Assembly (NCBI GenBank): GCA_949388605.1
Contig: CASKJV010000009.1
Span: 1 to 64,000, forward strand
Direction of reading: 5' to 3'
Length of the DNA stretch: 64,000 nucleotides
Source: an uncultured Clostridia bacterium
Lineage (GTDB): Bacteria > Bacillota > Clostridia > TANB77 > CAG-508
Shown: one piece after another, positions 8,996 to 19,211 of the stretch
Layout: each line of letters opens with the position of its first letter
Position numbering within the stretch: the stretch's first letter is position 1
Notes under the pieces: model-generated
Seen by the model: only the letters and a program-made list of their open reading frames with translations
Told to the model about the DNA's origin: nothing
The model's database searches: none
Translations under genes and position numbers: made by a program

Positions 8996-10057
8996 CTATT
9001 TTTTTGTTATTTCTAAGATTTCTTTTTTCAAAGTTTCTATTATTTCTTCTTGTGGGATTTTTCTTATTATTTCACCTTTTTTGAATAGTAATGCTTCATT
9101 TTTCCCTCCTGCTATTCCTATATCTGCTTCTCTTGCTTCCCCTGGTCCATTAACTGCACATCCCATTATTGCAACTGTAATATCTATATCTAATGTTTGC
9201 AAGAACTGTTCAATTTCTTTTGCTATTGGAATCATATCATATTGAATTCTTCCACATGTTGGACAAGAAATAAGCTTTGGACTATTTTTATACAGATTAC
9301 AATTTTTTAATATTTCTTTACATACTGGAATTTCTTCTATTGGATCATCTGATAAAGAAACTCTAATTGTATCTCCAATTCCTTGTCTTAGTAAAGCACT
9401 TAATCCAATACTAGATTTTATTGTTCCACTAAATGTTGTTCCTGCTTCTGTTATTCCTAAATGAAGAGGATATTTAAATTCTCTAGAAGCTTTTTCATAA
9501 GCTTCTACACACATATCTAAATTTGACGCTTTTAAAGAAATAGCAATATTATAAAAATCTAATTTTTCTAATATTTCAATATGACGTTTAGCACTTTCTA
9601 TCATTGCATCACTACATGGTTTTCCATATTTATCTAATAATTCCTTTTCAAGAGAACCTGCATTTACTCCTATTCTTATTGGAATATTTTTTTCTTTACA
9701 TGCTTCTACAACTGCTCTTACTTTTTCTTCATCTCCAATATTTCCTGGATTAATGCGAATTTTGTCTACCCCACTTTCAATTGCTTGAAGTGCAATTTTA
9801 TAATCAAAGTGAATATCTGCAACTATTGGAATATGAATTTTATTTTTTATCTTTTTAATTGCTTTTGCATCTTCTATATCTAAACAGGCAACTCTTACAA
9901 TTTGACCTCCTGCATTCTCTAGTTTAAGAATTTGATTAACTGTTGCATCTATATCTTTTGTTTTTGTATTACACATAGACTGTATAACAACTTTGTTTTG
10001 TCCACCTATTTGTACACCATTAACAAATATTGGTTTAGTATCTGTTCTCTTATACAT
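8996..10057 (-). CDS. ispG: 4-hydroxy-3-methylbut-2-enyl-diphosphate synthase
   Basis: 353 residues. IspG (GcpE) makes HMBPP in the MEP isoprenoid pathway using a [4Fe-4S] cluster. The cluster-binding cysteines are visible in SCPTCGR (near 265) and [11 protein letters not shown] (near 299), and the TIM-barrel opening [13 protein letters not shown] is present. In many clostridia ispG follows dxr and rseP; here it stands alone. Start ATG 10057 is followed by the conserved family N-terminus. Confidence 0.96.
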   Translation of the reverse strand: MYKRTDTKPIFVNGVQIGGQNKVVIQSMCNTKTKDIDATVNQILKLENAGGQIVRVACLDIEDAKAIKKIKNKIHIPIVADIHFDYKIALQAIESGVDKIRINPGNIGDEEKVRAVVEACKEKNIPIRIGVNAGSLEKELLDKYGKPCSDAMIESAKRHIEILEKLDFYNIAISLKASNLDMCVEAYEKASREFKYPLHLGITEAGTTFSGTIKSSIGLSALLRQGIGDTIRVSLSDDPIEEIPVCKEILKNCNLYKNSPKLISCPTCGRIQYDMIPIAKEIEQFLQTLDIDITVAIMGCAVNGPGEAREADIGIAGGKNEALLFKKGEIIRKIPQEEIIETLKKEILEITKK

Positions 10058-10176
10058 ATTTATTATATATTGCTTGTTTTAGCAATAATTCCTTTCTATT
10101 ATAATTTGACAAAATTAGTATATCACAAAAATGTATTTCTGCAAATATAAACTAATACATTTATTTTTAAAATAAT

Positions 10177-10205
10177 GAAAGAGCAGTGCTAAGCACTGCT
10201 CTTTC
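10177..10205. terminator. terminator of the 10230 gene
   Basis: A near-perfect palindrome (GAAAGAGCAGTGCT, one base, AGCACTGCTCTTTC). It lies between ispG and the end of the minus-strand gene at 10230, with a T-rich minus-strand tail. Confidence 0.8.
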
Positions 10206-10229
10206 GTCCGCAAATTATGTAACTACATT

Positions 10230-10862
10230 CTATTTGCTTTTTGACCTTGAACTGCTACCAGATGACTCTGACTCGTCAAACTTGTGGTCGCTGTAATATG
10301 AACTAAATACCATTACAACAACATTTTCGTCCAACTCGCAGTCATCCGAAACTCTTACGTTAAAGTCATTGAAGAAAGGAAAAGATCTGTAAACTGCAAT
10401 TATGTTTCCGTCTGCATCATACAATTTTCCTTCTGTATTGAAGTAATTGATTTTTAATTTGGCAATTTTCTTTTGATCAGCGTCGTAAATATCATATGTT
10501 TCTCCAATAAAATTTACTCGTCCAACCATTTCTACAACAGTGTCATTCACAACTATCGAATGTGAATCCTGTGCCAGGAAATGATACTCATCACCCGCAT
10601 ATGCCAGCTTGTTTTCATTTGTATCGTACATTGTGAGCGGATCTGTTACAAACTTCCAAACATTCCCCTTTACTGTAGCGAAATCTTCGCCAGATTTTTC
10701 GACTTCTATTGTTGTCGCCATGTGAAAGTTCTTAACATCAAACTTGTACTCCGTGTACTCTCCAATGTTTGGACAGATAATCCATGACAACAAACTCCCT
10801 CCCAGTAATGCAGCAATAATAACAGCAGCAATTATCCGAACAACTAATTTCCTTCTTTCCAT
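10230..10862 (-). CDS. membrane-anchored LURP-one/tubby-like protein
   Basis: 210 residues: an N-terminal membrane anchor (about 8-30), then a domain of repeating beta-strand units such as YDTNENKLAYAGDEYHF, YDIYDADQKKIAKLKINYF and LYDADGNIIAVY, ending in a Ser/Lys-rich tail. The 'X-D-x-D/N-G/K-x-ϕ-A' repeats recall the LURP-one/YxjI (tubby-like) fold; this is inference from pattern, not an alignment. Role unknown. GGAGG precedes the ATG. Composition is markedly richer in G and C than neighbours, and the gene has its own promoter and terminator. Confidence 0.75.
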   Translation of the reverse strand: MERRKLVVRIIAAVIIAALLGGSLLSWIICPNIGEYTEYKFDVKNFHMATTIEVEKSGEDFATVKGNVWKFVTDPLTMYDTNENKLAYAGDEYHFLAQDSHSIVVNDTVVEMVGRVNFIGETYDIYDADQKKIAKLKINYFNTEGKLYDADGNIIAVYRSFPFFNDFNVRVSDDCELDENVVVMVFSSYYSDHKFDESESSGSSSRSKSK

Positions 10863-10918
10863 TCTAATACCTCCATTTGTTTGTATTATTTTCTATGACG
10901 CACCATTGCATCTATTTT

Positions 10919-10947
10919 ATTATACCATAAATTCACACAAAATTCAA
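10919..10947 (-). promoter_or_regulatory. promoter of the 10230 gene
   Basis: Minus strand TTGAAT (10947-10942), 17-bp spacer, TATAAT (10924-10919) with TGG just upstream (extended -10). The spacer holds GTGTGAATTT, a diverged version of the element in other orphan-gene promoters. Confidence 0.7.
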
Positions 10948-11028
10948 TTTTTAACAAAAAGTAGATTAATAGCTAATTTTATATAATCGAAACGTGCTCT
11001 CCAATCTTATAAATATTTTCTGAAAGAT

Positions 11029-11068
11029 TTCTATAATTGGAATTTCGAAGAACTTTCATATTATAGAA
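11029..11068. repeat. palindromic intergenic repeat, copy 1
   Basis: TTCTATAAT at the left and ATTATAGAA at the right flank a GGAA/TTTC core. It belongs to the dispersed palindrome family also seen at 19125, 33798, 53924, 61595 and 62651. Confidence 0.55.
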
Positions 11069-11110
11069 AAAAATTACACTACTGTTTATAATTTCAGTAG
11101 TGTAATTTTT
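11069..11110 (-). terminator. terminator of pyrBI
   Basis: AAAAATTACACTACTG (11069-11084) pairs with CAGTAGTGTAATTTTT (11095-11110), directly after the pyrI stop codon. Confidence 0.8.
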
Positions 11111-11533
11111 CTATTTTTTCTTTAAACTCATTTCACAATATTTACATCTATAAACTTCATTTTCTTTATCTGTTAGAATAAATATTTGATCTAAATCTTT
11201 TTCAACAGATGTAATACATCTTGGATTATTACATTTCGCAATATTTACTATTTTATCTGGAAGATTTAATTTTCTTTTATCTATAATTTTATCATCTTTT
11301 ACAATATTTACTGTAGCATTATGATCTATAAATCCTAATGCTTCTAAATCTATTGGTATATTTCTGTCTATTTTTATAATATCTTTTTTACCAGATTTTT
11401 GGCTTTTAGCATTTGTTATAATTGCAACTTGACAATCTAATTCATTCAAACGAAGTTGATTATATACTTGCATGCCTCTTCCAGCTTTTATATGATCAAT
11501 TACATAACCATTTTTTATACTATCAATATTCAT
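11111..11533 (-). CDS. pyrI: aspartate carbamoyltransferase regulatory subunit
   Basis: 140 residues. PyrI assembles with PyrB catalytic trimers and lets nucleotides tune pyrimidine synthesis. The zinc domain that contacts PyrB is clear near the C-terminus: CNNPRC (about 110-115) and CKYC (about 132-135). The N-terminal allosteric domain contains DHIKAGRGMQV. Its ATG overlaps the pyrB stop by one base (TAATG), so the two are translationally coupled. Confidence 0.95.
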   Translation of the reverse strand: MNIDSIKNGYVIDHIKAGRGMQVYNQLRLNELDCQVAIITNAKSQKSGKKDIIKIDRNIPIDLEALGFIDHNATVNIVKDDKIIDKRKLNLPDKIVNIAKCNNPRCITSVEKDLDQIFILTDKENEVYRCKYCEMSLKKK

Positions 11534-12447
11534 TATTTTACCTCCAATAATTTTAAAATTAATGCCATTCTAATATACTTACCATAATTTGCTTGTTTAA
11601 AATAACATGCTCTTGGATCGTCATCTACATTTGTAGAGATTTCATTTACTCTTGGTAATGGATGTAATACACATAAATCTTTTTTTGCTTTTTTTAATTT
11701 TTCTTTATTTAATATGTAGTAATCTTTTAAACGAATGTAATCTTCTTCATTAAAAAATCTTTCTTTTTGAACTCTTGTCATATAAAGAATATCTAATTCT
11801 TCCATATGTTCTTCTATATCTTTTGTTTCACAATATTCTATATTATTTTTTTCTAATACATCTCTTTTTACATATTCTGGAAGTTTTAATTCGTCTGGTG
11901 AAATTAATACAAATTTTATATTTGCATATCTAGACATAGCTGTAATTAATGAATGTACTGTTCTACCAAATTTTAAATCACCACAAAGTCCTATTGTTAA
12001 ATTATCTAAACGTCCTTTTTCACATTTAATAGTTAAAAGGTCTGTTAATGTTTGTGTTGGATGATTATGTCCACCATCACCTGCATTAATTATAGGTACT
12101 GTTGATTTGGCAGAAGCTACTAATGGCGCTCCTTCTTTTGGATGCCTCATTGCTATAATATCACTATAACATCCTACCATTCTTATAGTATCTGATACAG
12201 TTTCTCCTTTTGATGCTGAACTTGATGCTGCTTCCGAAAAACCTAAAACTTGTCCTCCTAATGAAAACATAGCTGATTCATGACTTAATCTTGTTCTAGT
12301 ACTTGGCTCAAAAAATAAAGTAGCTAAGATTTTACCATCACATTTATGAGAATAGTTCTCAGGTTTAGCGATAATATCTTTAGCTACTTCAATCAAATTA
12401 TCAATTTCTTCAACTGACAAATCTTTAATATCAATTAAATGTTTCAT
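11533..12447 (-). CDS. pyrB: aspartate carbamoyltransferase catalytic subunit
   Basis: 304 residues. Catalyses carbamoyl phosphate + aspartate to carbamoyl aspartate in pyrimidine synthesis. Carbamoyl phosphate-binding STRTR lies near residue 51, HPTQTLTDL near 130 and HPLPRVNEI near 262, as in the family. Forms an operon with pyrI by a one-base overlap. No PyrR attenuator is obvious in the 200 bp upstream. Confidence 0.97.
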   Translation of the reverse strand: MKHLIDIKDLSVEEIDNLIEVAKDIIAKPENYSHKCDGKILATLFFEPSTRTRLSHESAMFSLGGQVLGFSEAASSSASKGETVSDTIRMVGCYSDIIAMRHPKEGAPLVASAKSTVPIINAGDGGHNHPTQTLTDLLTIKCEKGRLDNLTIGLCGDLKFGRTVHSLITAMSRYANIKFVLISPDELKLPEYVKRDVLEKNNIEYCETKDIEEHMEELDILYMTRVQKERFFNEEDYIRLKDYYILNKEKLKKAKKDLCVLHPLPRVNEISTNVDDDPRACYFKQANYGKYIRMALILKLLEVK

Positions 12448-12609
12448 ATAATACTCCTTTTATTTTTTATTTTATAGAAAAATAATTTGTTACTATTTTT
12501 ATTATTTTCTAATCATCAACATAATAGTATCTCAAAAAATAGTACTCTGTATAAAGCCTTTTTTTAATTTTACCAAATATTTGTATCTTTTGTAAAGTAA
12601 ATTTGCCTA

Positions 12610-12643
12610 AAAAATACTAGGAATTAGCATTCCTAGTATTTTT
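12610..12643 (-). terminator. terminator of the DUF2779 gene
   Basis: A 15-bp stem (AAAAATACTAGGAAT / ATTCCTAGTATTTTT) around TAGC, just past the stop of the gene ending at 12663. Confidence 0.8.
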
Positions 12644-12662
12644 TACTGCTCTTATTTTATTA

Positions 12663-14168
12663 TTACGCGTTTTCTTCTATTATTTCCTTTAACTTTTGCC
12701 AGATTCTCACCATTGCATAAGTATCTAGCTTACAATACTCTAATAGTCCTTTTCTTAAGATTTCTTGTTCTTCTTTAGTTTTTCCTGATAGGCTTAAAAA
12801 TGTATCTGATGCTTCCATTCCGTTATGAACTACTGGTAAGTTATGGTAGTTAAGTTCTGGATCATCAGGGAATAATGCTGGTAGAACGTACTTTATTGAA
12901 TATGAACCATGCAGTGCTTTTGTGTAATAATATCTTTTACTAAATGGAATCATTAAGTCTTTTATATTTTCTCTTATATTTAGTAAATGTTCCGCCAGGT
13001 CTGGATATAATTGTGCTAGTTTTTTTATTACACCTTTTTCAAATCCCATATTGTATGCTGTAACACATACATTTTGCGGAATATTTTGCACCAGTCTTTC
13101 TGCCAATTTTCTTCTTGGATCAACTCCTGCTTCTGCTAAAAATTCTTTATGCTTAATTTCTCCATTCTCTTTCTCAATATAATGAAGCGAATATTGAAAT
13201 GGTATTTGCATATATGGACTAACACCATCAAATTCAGGAATTGATTGTTGGAATGTTTCAAAATCTAAAAAGTATATTGGAAATGATAATGTATTCATAA
13301 AAGCTTTTATATTATCTATATCTATTTTATCTTCTCTATTATGTATTTCAAAATCAATTTGTTCTAGATATTTCTTGTTCATATCTTCGTATTGCAAATC
13401 TTCAAAGCTTATTACTCCTTTATTGTATTTTTTAAACTTTGTAGTCTTATACATTCCTGCTATGTTAAATACATTAGGCTTAGGTAAGTTCCGTGTGCAA
13501 TATTGCCAGTATTCACATTCATACGGATTTTCGCAATGCAAACCTAATTTGCTTTCTGGCTCATTTTCTTCATCGTTTTTTCTCATATATTCATTTATTT
13601 GAGCTATTTTATTTCTAATTTCTTCTTGTTTTGCTTTTGCTATTTCCGTAATATCTTGGATATTGAACAATCTATTTATATCCAGGTTTCCTTGTCTTAT
13701 ATACTCATTATTTATATATACAATACTTACCTTTTTTATATTAAATCCTAAATTACTCAGAATATAATATTGGTATGAAGCATCTTCTAAATACATGTCA
13801 TTAACTTGTGTTGAGCTTTTTACTTCATATATTTCAATACCATCATTATCATTTTTTAGAATATCTACACTACAAAAGTTATTATCATAATTAAAGCATG
13901 CTTCAGTAATGATATTAGGTTTATTTTTCAACAAACTGTTTGTTCGTCTAATCATTACATTTAAATTTTCGTCATATGGAACATCTTCATATTTTCCAAA
14001 TAAACTTTTAGCTATTTTTCCTACCTTTCTTCCATTTTCTAAAACAGATTCTCTTGTTGTTTTTACTTTTTCTTTTGTTTTATATTTATCTAACCATAAT
14101 ATTTTGAGACACTGTACCGCCTTGCAATATTTTGATTTCGATAAATGTACTCCGTGAAAATTTTCCAT
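12663..14168 (-). CDS. DUF2779 domain-containing protein (predicted nuclease)
   Basis: 501 residues. The N-terminus (HLSKSKYCKAVQCLKILWL) and C-terminal half match DUF2779 proteins. Residues about 90-140 resemble a PD-(D/E)xK/Cas4-like nuclease (EVKSSTQV), followed by a Cys cluster (CENPYECEYWQYC near 215) that could hold an iron-sulfur cluster. From about 310 an exonuclease-type RNase H fold begins with YFLDFETF, whose Asp-x-Glu pair fits a DEDD active site; further acidic residues lie near LEYCKLDTYAM at 480. A nucleic-acid processing role is inferred; targets are unknown. Monocistronic with its own terminator. Confidence 0.8.
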   Translation of the reverse strand: MENFHGVHLSKSKYCKAVQCLKILWLDKYKTKEKVKTTRESVLENGRKVGKIAKSLFGKYEDVPYDENLNVMIRRTNSLLKNKPNIITEACFNYDNNFCSVDILKNDNDGIEIYEVKSSTQVNDMYLEDASYQYYILSNLGFNIKKVSIVYINNEYIRQGNLDINRLFNIQDITEIAKAKQEEIRNKIAQINEYMRKNDEENEPESKLGLHCENPYECEYWQYCTRNLPKPNVFNIAGMYKTTKFKKYNKGVISFEDLQYEDMNKKYLEQIDFEIHNREDKIDIDNIKAFMNTLSFPIYFLDFETFQQSIPEFDGVSPYMQIPFQYSLHYIEKENGEIKHKEFLAEAGVDPRRKLAERLVQNIPQNVCVTAYNMGFEKGVIKKLAQLYPDLAEHLLNIRENIKDLMIPFSKRYYYTKALHGSYSIKYVLPALFPDDPELNYHNLPVVHNGMEASDTFLSLSGKTKEEQEILRKGLLEYCKLDTYAMVRIWQKLKEIIEENA

Positions 14169-14313
14169 AGTACTATTCCTCCTTAAATAATAATTATTGT
14201 TTAAGTTGTTTTCATTTTTACTATATATAATATCACCACATATGTTTTTATATTAACATATTATGGTGTTTATTTTCCATAATCATTTTTTTAAATGGAT
14301 TTAATAAAGTTAT

Positions 14314-15177
14314 TTATATTACTATATCTCTTTTCAAAAGATTATTTTTTACAGTTCCTAAACCAATGTAATTATCTTCTGAATCGTATATATTATATAC
14401 ACCATCTTCAAAATTAAATGTTAACATTACTCCATTTAAAAACAATTCTTTTTTTCTATTGTTTAATTTTATTTGAGAGAATTGTAAAAATACTTCTTTC
14501 ATTGAAATTAATTTATCTTCAATATTATCTTTTAATTCTTCTAGTGTTTCAAAATCTATCGCCATATCTATAGAAAATTTATCTACTAAAACTCTATTTA
14601 ATGAACTCATATATCCTATTGTTCCTAAAGCTTTGCTAATATCTTCACATAAACTTCTTATATATGTTCCTTTAGAACAACTAACTTTAAATTCAATTTC
14701 CAAATTACTTATACTTAATAATTCTATATTATAAATTTCGATATCTCGAGGCTCTACTTTTACTTCAATTCCTTGTCTTGCATATTCATAAAGTTTCTTT
14801 CCATCTACTTTAATTGCAGAATACATTGGTGGAATTTGCTTTTGTTTTCCTAAAAATCTATTTAAAACTTTTTTTACATTATCTTCTGATAATTTATTTA
14901 AATCAACATCTTGTGTTTCAATAATATTTCCTTCAACATCACCTGTATCACTTTTTTCCCCAATTTTAATTTTGGCTATATAAGTTTTATCATGTTCAAT
15001 TAAATATTTTGAAAGCTTTGTATAATTACCAAGCAATACTGGTAAAACTCCAGTTGCCATTGGATCTAATGTTCCTGTATGTCCTGCTTTTTTAATATTT
15101 AAAATTTTTTTTACTTTTGATACAACATCTTGTGATGTAAAACCTTGTGGTTTATTTATAATTAAAATTCCTTGCAT
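14314..15177 (-). CDS. truB: tRNA pseudouridine(55) synthase
   Basis: 287 residues. TruB isomerises U55 in the T loop of tRNAs. The catalytic Asp lies in GTLDPMATGVLP (near residue 38), with the opening INKPQGFTSQDVV and the later GTYIRSLCEDI typical of the family. It begins 13 bp after nrnA, as in the conserved rbfA-nrnA-truB arrangement of Firmicutes; rbfA and ribF are not in the window. Confidence 0.97.
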   Translation of the reverse strand: MQGILIINKPQGFTSQDVVSKVKKILNIKKAGHTGTLDPMATGVLPVLLGNYTKLSKYLIEHDKTYIAKIKIGEKSDTGDVEGNIIETQDVDLNKLSEDNVKKVLNRFLGKQKQIPPMYSAIKVDGKKLYEYARQGIEVKVEPRDIEIYNIELLSISNLEIEFKVSCSKGTYIRSLCEDISKALGTIGYMSSLNRVLVDKFSIDMAIDFETLEELKDNIEDKLISMKEVFLQFSQIKLNNRKKELFLNGVMLTFNFEDGVYNIYDSEDNYIGLGTVKNNLLKRDIVI

Positions 15178-15189
15178 AATTTATATCCT

Positions 15190-16662
15190 TTATTTTTGAG
15201 TGTTTTCTCTTTTATATTGTTTAATATTTGCTTTTGAATCAATTGAACTACTTATCCCATCTGGTGTCATCATCGAAACATAATCTACATCAAGTTCTTT
15301 AAATAATTGTATTTCACTTAATACATCTTCTGGAGATGCACCATATTCATGCTTCATTTTTTCTAAAAATTCTTGAGTTAGTTTAAAATTAACTCTTCTA
15401 TTTTTTAATTGCTCTTTTGGTATTTGAGCTAAAATAGAATTTCTTATCATAAATGTTTCAAAAGATATCTTTTCTTCATAATCACTTTCATATTTAGCAC
15501 CAAGAAATATTAATTCTTCAATTCTTTCAAAATTTTCTTGTGTTAAATTTTGATTAAATCTATCCATTGAATCCAAAATTTGTTTTAATTGGATATCATA
15601 TTTTGTATCTTTTGGATTACTAATTCCAACTAAATTTGGAAGAGCACTATCTGTTAATTTTGTTAATACATCTCTTGAATTTTCATTAATTCCATTATTG
15701 TTGTTTATAGTGCATCCTGATGCATTATAATGGCCACCACCACCCATACTAGCTGCAATATAAAATACATCTACATTTCCTAAATCTTTTGCACTTCTAA
15801 ATTCACAAAAGAAGTTATTTGGTATATTTTCTACTATAGCAACTGCTAAACTTGTGTTTTCTATATTCATCAATCTAAAAACTTTTTTATCTAGATATCT
15901 TATTTGATATTGTTCTTCTAAACTTTTAACAGTTTTATTATCTAATCCATAATAATTTAAATATGTCTTTCCTACTTTTATTCTTTTTGTATGTAATAAA
16001 GCTTTTGCTAAGCCAACTTCTTGATTAAGTGGTCTTTTAAATTCCAAACATGATTTTACTTTTCCAAAATCTGCACCTGATTTTAAAAGCATATTTAATG
16101 AGTTTAAAGAATCTTCTTTAAGATATCTAAATTTTGAAGTATCTGTCCATAATCCAAGAAGCAATTTAGTTGCATAATCTTTATTTAATAATCTATCTTG
16201 TTCTAACATTTCAGCTAATATTTCGCTAGTAGAACTAGATTTTGAATTTCTACAAATATTTTTGGTTGGTAATTTTAGTTCATCTTCTATACTTACAGTA
16301 TCTGCTTCTTTTTTATGATGATCTATAACAAATATATTTTCAGGACTTGAATAAGAAAATAGTCTATTTTCTGCATGACCTACAGTGCTAGTATCTAAAA
16401 TAACAGATATATCATTTCTATTTACTCTTCCCTGAAAACTTTGAGTTTCTCCAAGTACTCTACTATATCTGTTATTTACTCTTTGAGATTTTACAATATA
16501 TTTTGCATATATCCCATTACTTTGTAATACATTTTCTAGTGTTTTTGATGATGCTATTGCATCACCATCAGGATATTTATGGGAATATATATTCACCTTT
16601 CTATTTTCTTTTTTTGCTTTTTCTATAATTGTTCTTAATATACTATAATTTCTATTTTCCAT
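15190..16662 (-). CDS. DHH/DHHA1 phosphoesterase (NrnA-like oligoribonuclease)
   Basis: 490 residues, against about 320 for typical NrnA. DHH motifs are visible: SHKYPDGDAIASS near 26-38, a LDTS motif near 90, IDHHKK near 114, and the DHHA1 motif GGGGHYNASG near 290-300. NrnA-type enzymes degrade short RNA oligonucleotides and 3'-phosphoadenosine 5'-phosphate. The extra C-terminal 150 residues (LTDSALPNLVGIS onward) have no domain I recognise. Position upstream of truB supports the nrnA assignment. Confidence 0.88.
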   Translation of the reverse strand: MENRNYSILRTIIEKAKKENRKVNIYSHKYPDGDAIASSKTLENVLQSNGIYAKYIVKSQRVNNRYSRVLGETQSFQGRVNRNDISVILDTSTVGHAENRLFSYSSPENIFVIDHHKKEADTVSIEDELKLPTKNICRNSKSSSTSEILAEMLEQDRLLNKDYATKLLLGLWTDTSKFRYLKEDSLNSLNMLLKSGADFGKVKSCLEFKRPLNQEVGLAKALLHTKRIKVGKTYLNYYGLDNKTVKSLEEQYQIRYLDKKVFRLMNIENTSLAVAIVENIPNNFFCEFRSAKDLGNVDVFYIAASMGGGGHYNASGCTINNNNGINENSRDVLTKLTDSALPNLVGISNPKDTKYDIQLKQILDSMDRFNQNLTQENFERIEELIFLGAKYESDYEEKISFETFMIRNSILAQIPKEQLKNRRVNFKLTQEFLEKMKHEYGASPEDVLSEIQLFKELDVDYVSMMTPDGISSSIDSKANIKQYKRENTQK

Positions 16663-16740
16663 ATAATATTTATCCCTCCAAATAACATTTTATGAGTTAA
16701 CATAAATATTATATCATATTTGAAATATTTTGTAAACTTC

Positions 16741-17223
16741 CTACCAATGATATGTTTCGTTATTTGAAATTTTAAAAGCTCTAAATACTTGTTCTAATAA
16801 AAATACTCTTATTAATTGATGTGGAAATGTCATTTTTGAAAAGCATATTAGTTCATTTGATTTCTGCAATACATCATCTGTTAGTCCTAAAGTTCCACCT
16901 ATTATAAAAGTAATACTACTAAATCCTCTAACTGTAATATCTTCTATTTTTTTTGAAAAATCTTCTGATGTATGCTGTTTTCCTTTTAAGTCTAATGTAA
17001 AAACAAAGGAATCCTTTTTTATTGAATTTATTATTTTGTTAGCTTCCTTATTTTTTATATCTTGTGCTATACTATCATTTATCTTATCTGGAATCTTTTC
17101 ATCACTAAGTTCTATAAAATTTAATTTACAATATTTACTTAATCTTTTAGAATATTCAGAAACAGCATCTTTAAGATACTGCTCCTTTAATTTTCCTACA
17201 CATATAATATTAATACTTAACAT
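16741..17223 (-). CDS. rlmH: 23S rRNA (pseudouridine1915-N3)-methyltransferase
   Basis: 160 residues, the normal length. RlmH is a SPOUT methyltransferase acting on helix 69 of 23S rRNA. The knot motif FIIGGTLGL (near 107) and the C-terminal NNETYHW, the conserved tail, are present. It lies 10 bp after guaA on the same strand, so cotranscription is likely. Confidence 0.96.
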   Translation of the reverse strand: MLSINIICVGKLKEQYLKDAVSEYSKRLSKYCKLNFIELSDEKIPDKINDSIAQDIKNKEANKIINSIKKDSFVFTLDLKGKQHTSEDFSKKIEDITVRGFSSITFIIGGTLGLTDDVLQKSNELICFSKMTFPHQLIRVFLLEQVFRAFKISNNETYHW

Positions 17224-17233
17224 ATTTTATCCT

Positions 17234-19087
17234 CTATTCCCATTCACAAGTAGCTGGTGGTTTGCTTGTAACATCATACATTACAAATTCTATTTTGTCA
17301 CTGAATCTATTTTCGATTTCTTTTACTATGTTTTCTATATCTTCTTTTGAAGCTTCACTTCCTATTATAGCTGGTCTTCCTGTCATGAAATCATTTGTTA
17401 CAAAAGTTCTAATTGCAATTGAATATTTTTTAGTAATTCCTACTGGTATTAAAACTGCAAAAGTCTGATTTGCTTTACTTTTTTCTAAATTTGAAGTAAC
17501 TATATTATCAACTTCACGAAGTAAATCTACTGATTCGTCACAAATATTCATATTAAAACAAGTAATATTTCCTTCTATTTTATCTTTATTTAATATATAA
17601 GCAATTCTGTTTATTGAATGCACATTATCTGTAATTTCTTTTGCTTTATTTGTAACTAAATCCCAATCTAAGTTTGTTTTATTTCCATACATTACACATA
17701 AACTTCTATAGCTTCGAGCATCACCTTGTACACCAACAGAACGTAGTGGCAAGATATAAGCATTCTCTTTTGTGCTATTTAATATATTATTTACTTTTTT
17801 TACATCTTCTTCTGAGATAGCAATTTCATTTGATTTATTATGACCAATTAATCTTATTGCAAGTCCTGGCCCTGGGAAAGGCTGTCTTGATGCAATTTCT
17901 TCTGCTAATCCTAATTTTCTCGCAACTTTTCTAACTTCATCTTTATGCCAATCACTATTTGTTTCAATAATTAGGCCTTTTTTACGAGCTTCTCTAACAG
18001 CAAGAACATCATTATGATGTGTTTTTATTTTATGCGCAAATCCACTTATATCAGGATTTCCACTTTCAATTAAATCTGGTCTTAAAGTTCCTTGAGCTAT
18101 AAAAGTCTTTTCTGGATCTAAACCTAATCTTTCAATTACATTATTTGTAACTTTTATAAATATATCTCCAATTATAGCTCTTTTGTCTTCTGGTTCTATT
18201 GTATTTACAAGTGGTCCTATTTTTCTTGTATCAACTTCTATTTCTGTATTAAAGAAATAATCTTTCGCATTTTCTCTAATTAAATTCTTTAATCCTAAAT
18301 CTTTTAAATTTTCACAAATAACATCACTTTCATTTTTTCTCATAAATCCTGAATCAACATGTATTGCATATATTTGATCTGGTGATAATGCTTTTACAAG
18401 TAATGCTGCTGTTACAGCTGAATCAACTCCACCACTTACTAAAACTATTACTTTATTATCTCCAACTTTATCTTTTATCATATTTATTGATGTTTGAATT
18501 CTATCATCTAATGCATATACTTCTTTATATTCAGCTATTTTTCTTAGGAAATTTTCAAACATTACCATTCCATTTTCTGTTAAATCAACTTCTGGATGAA
18601 ATTGGAAACCATATAGTTTTCTTGCTCTATTTCCAATACCTGCAATGGCATCTCCTGATTTGGCAATTATTTCAAAACCATTTGGTGCAATTTTTACTGT
18701 ATCACCATGGCTCATTAAAACTTTTTGTTTTTTATCTAATCCTGCAAATATTGGTACTTCTGAATTTATTGTAATCTCATTTTGACCATACTCTTTTACA
18801 ACATTACTATCTACAACTCCACCAAAATAATCAGACATAAGTTGCATTCCATAACAAATTCCTAAAACTGGTATCTCCATTTCAAAAATTTTATTATCAA
18901 ATTTTAATCTTTCATCAGAACCAATACTATTTGGCCCTCCAGATAAAATAACTGCTTTATAATCTTTTAATTTTTCTGCAGATACATTAATAGGAAATAT
19001 TTCAGATTTTACTCCTAATTCTCTTATTCTTCTGTCAATAACTTTTGTATATTGACCTCCACAATCTAGAATGGCTAGTTTTTCCAT
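17234..19087 (-). CDS. guaA: GMP synthase (glutamine-hydrolysing), long form
   Basis: 617 residues, about 100 more than the usual 510-525 of bacterial GuaA. The glutaminase domain has GGPNSIGS, the nucleophile Cys in GICYGMQL (near 78) and the His in FHPEV (near 165). The ATP-pyrophosphatase domain has SGGVDSAV (near 219), GTLRPDLIESG and PFPGPGLAIRLIG. The extra length lies after that point, in the dimerisation region, between KENAYILPLRSVG and the C-terminal KPPATCEWE. Long forms with an insertion here are known from eukaryotes. Makes GMP from XMP. No purine riboswitch is apparent upstream. Confidence 0.95.
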   Translation of the reverse strand: MEKLAILDCGGQYTKVIDRRIRELGVKSEIFPINVSAEKLKDYKAVILSGGPNSIGSDERLKFDNKIFEMEIPVLGICYGMQLMSDYFGGVVDSNVVKEYGQNEITINSEVPIFAGLDKKQKVLMSHGDTVKIAPNGFEIIAKSGDAIAGIGNRARKLYGFQFHPEVDLTENGMVMFENFLRKIAEYKEVYALDDRIQTSINMIKDKVGDNKVIVLVSGGVDSAVTAALLVKALSPDQIYAIHVDSGFMRKNESDVICENLKDLGLKNLIRENAKDYFFNTEIEVDTRKIGPLVNTIEPEDKRAIIGDIFIKVTNNVIERLGLDPEKTFIAQGTLRPDLIESGNPDISGFAHKIKTHHNDVLAVREARKKGLIIETNSDWHKDEVRKVARKLGLAEEIASRQPFPGPGLAIRLIGHNKSNEIAISEEDVKKVNNILNSTKENAYILPLRSVGVQGDARSYRSLCVMYGNKTNLDWDLVTNKAKEITDNVHSINRIAYILNKDKIEGNITCFNMNICDESVDLLREVDNIVTSNLEKSKANQTFAVLIPVGITKKYSIAIRTFVTNDFMTGRPAIIGSEASKEDIENIVKEIENRFSDKIEFVMYDVTSKPPATCEWE

Positions 19088-19124
19088 ATATTTCTCCTTT
19101 TTATTGTAAAATTTCCCAAAGGGT

Positions 19125-19164
19125 TTCTATAGTAGAAAGTTCAAAGAACTTTCATATTATAGAA
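19125..19164. repeat. palindromic intergenic repeat, copy 2
   Basis: TTCTATAGTAGAAAGTTC, AAA, then GAACTTTCATATTATAGAA: a long imperfect hairpin. The preceding TTTCCCAAAGG is shared with the copy near 62640, so the unit is longer than the palindrome. Confidence 0.55.
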
Positions 19165-19168
19165 CAAA

Positions 19169-19211
19169 AGTGAATTTTAAGCATATAATTTCATAATGCT
19201 CAAAATTCACT
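19169..19211 (-). terminator. terminator of the prepilin-like gene
   Basis: AGTGAATTTT pairs with AAAATTCACT, with an inner GCAT/ATGC. It follows the minus-strand small ORF ending at 19251. Confidence 0.65.

Noticed and set aside
18364..18774. 136-aa frame on the plus strand opposite guaA
   Set aside because: It is a leucine-rich antisense shadow of an unambiguous gene and has no ribosome site.
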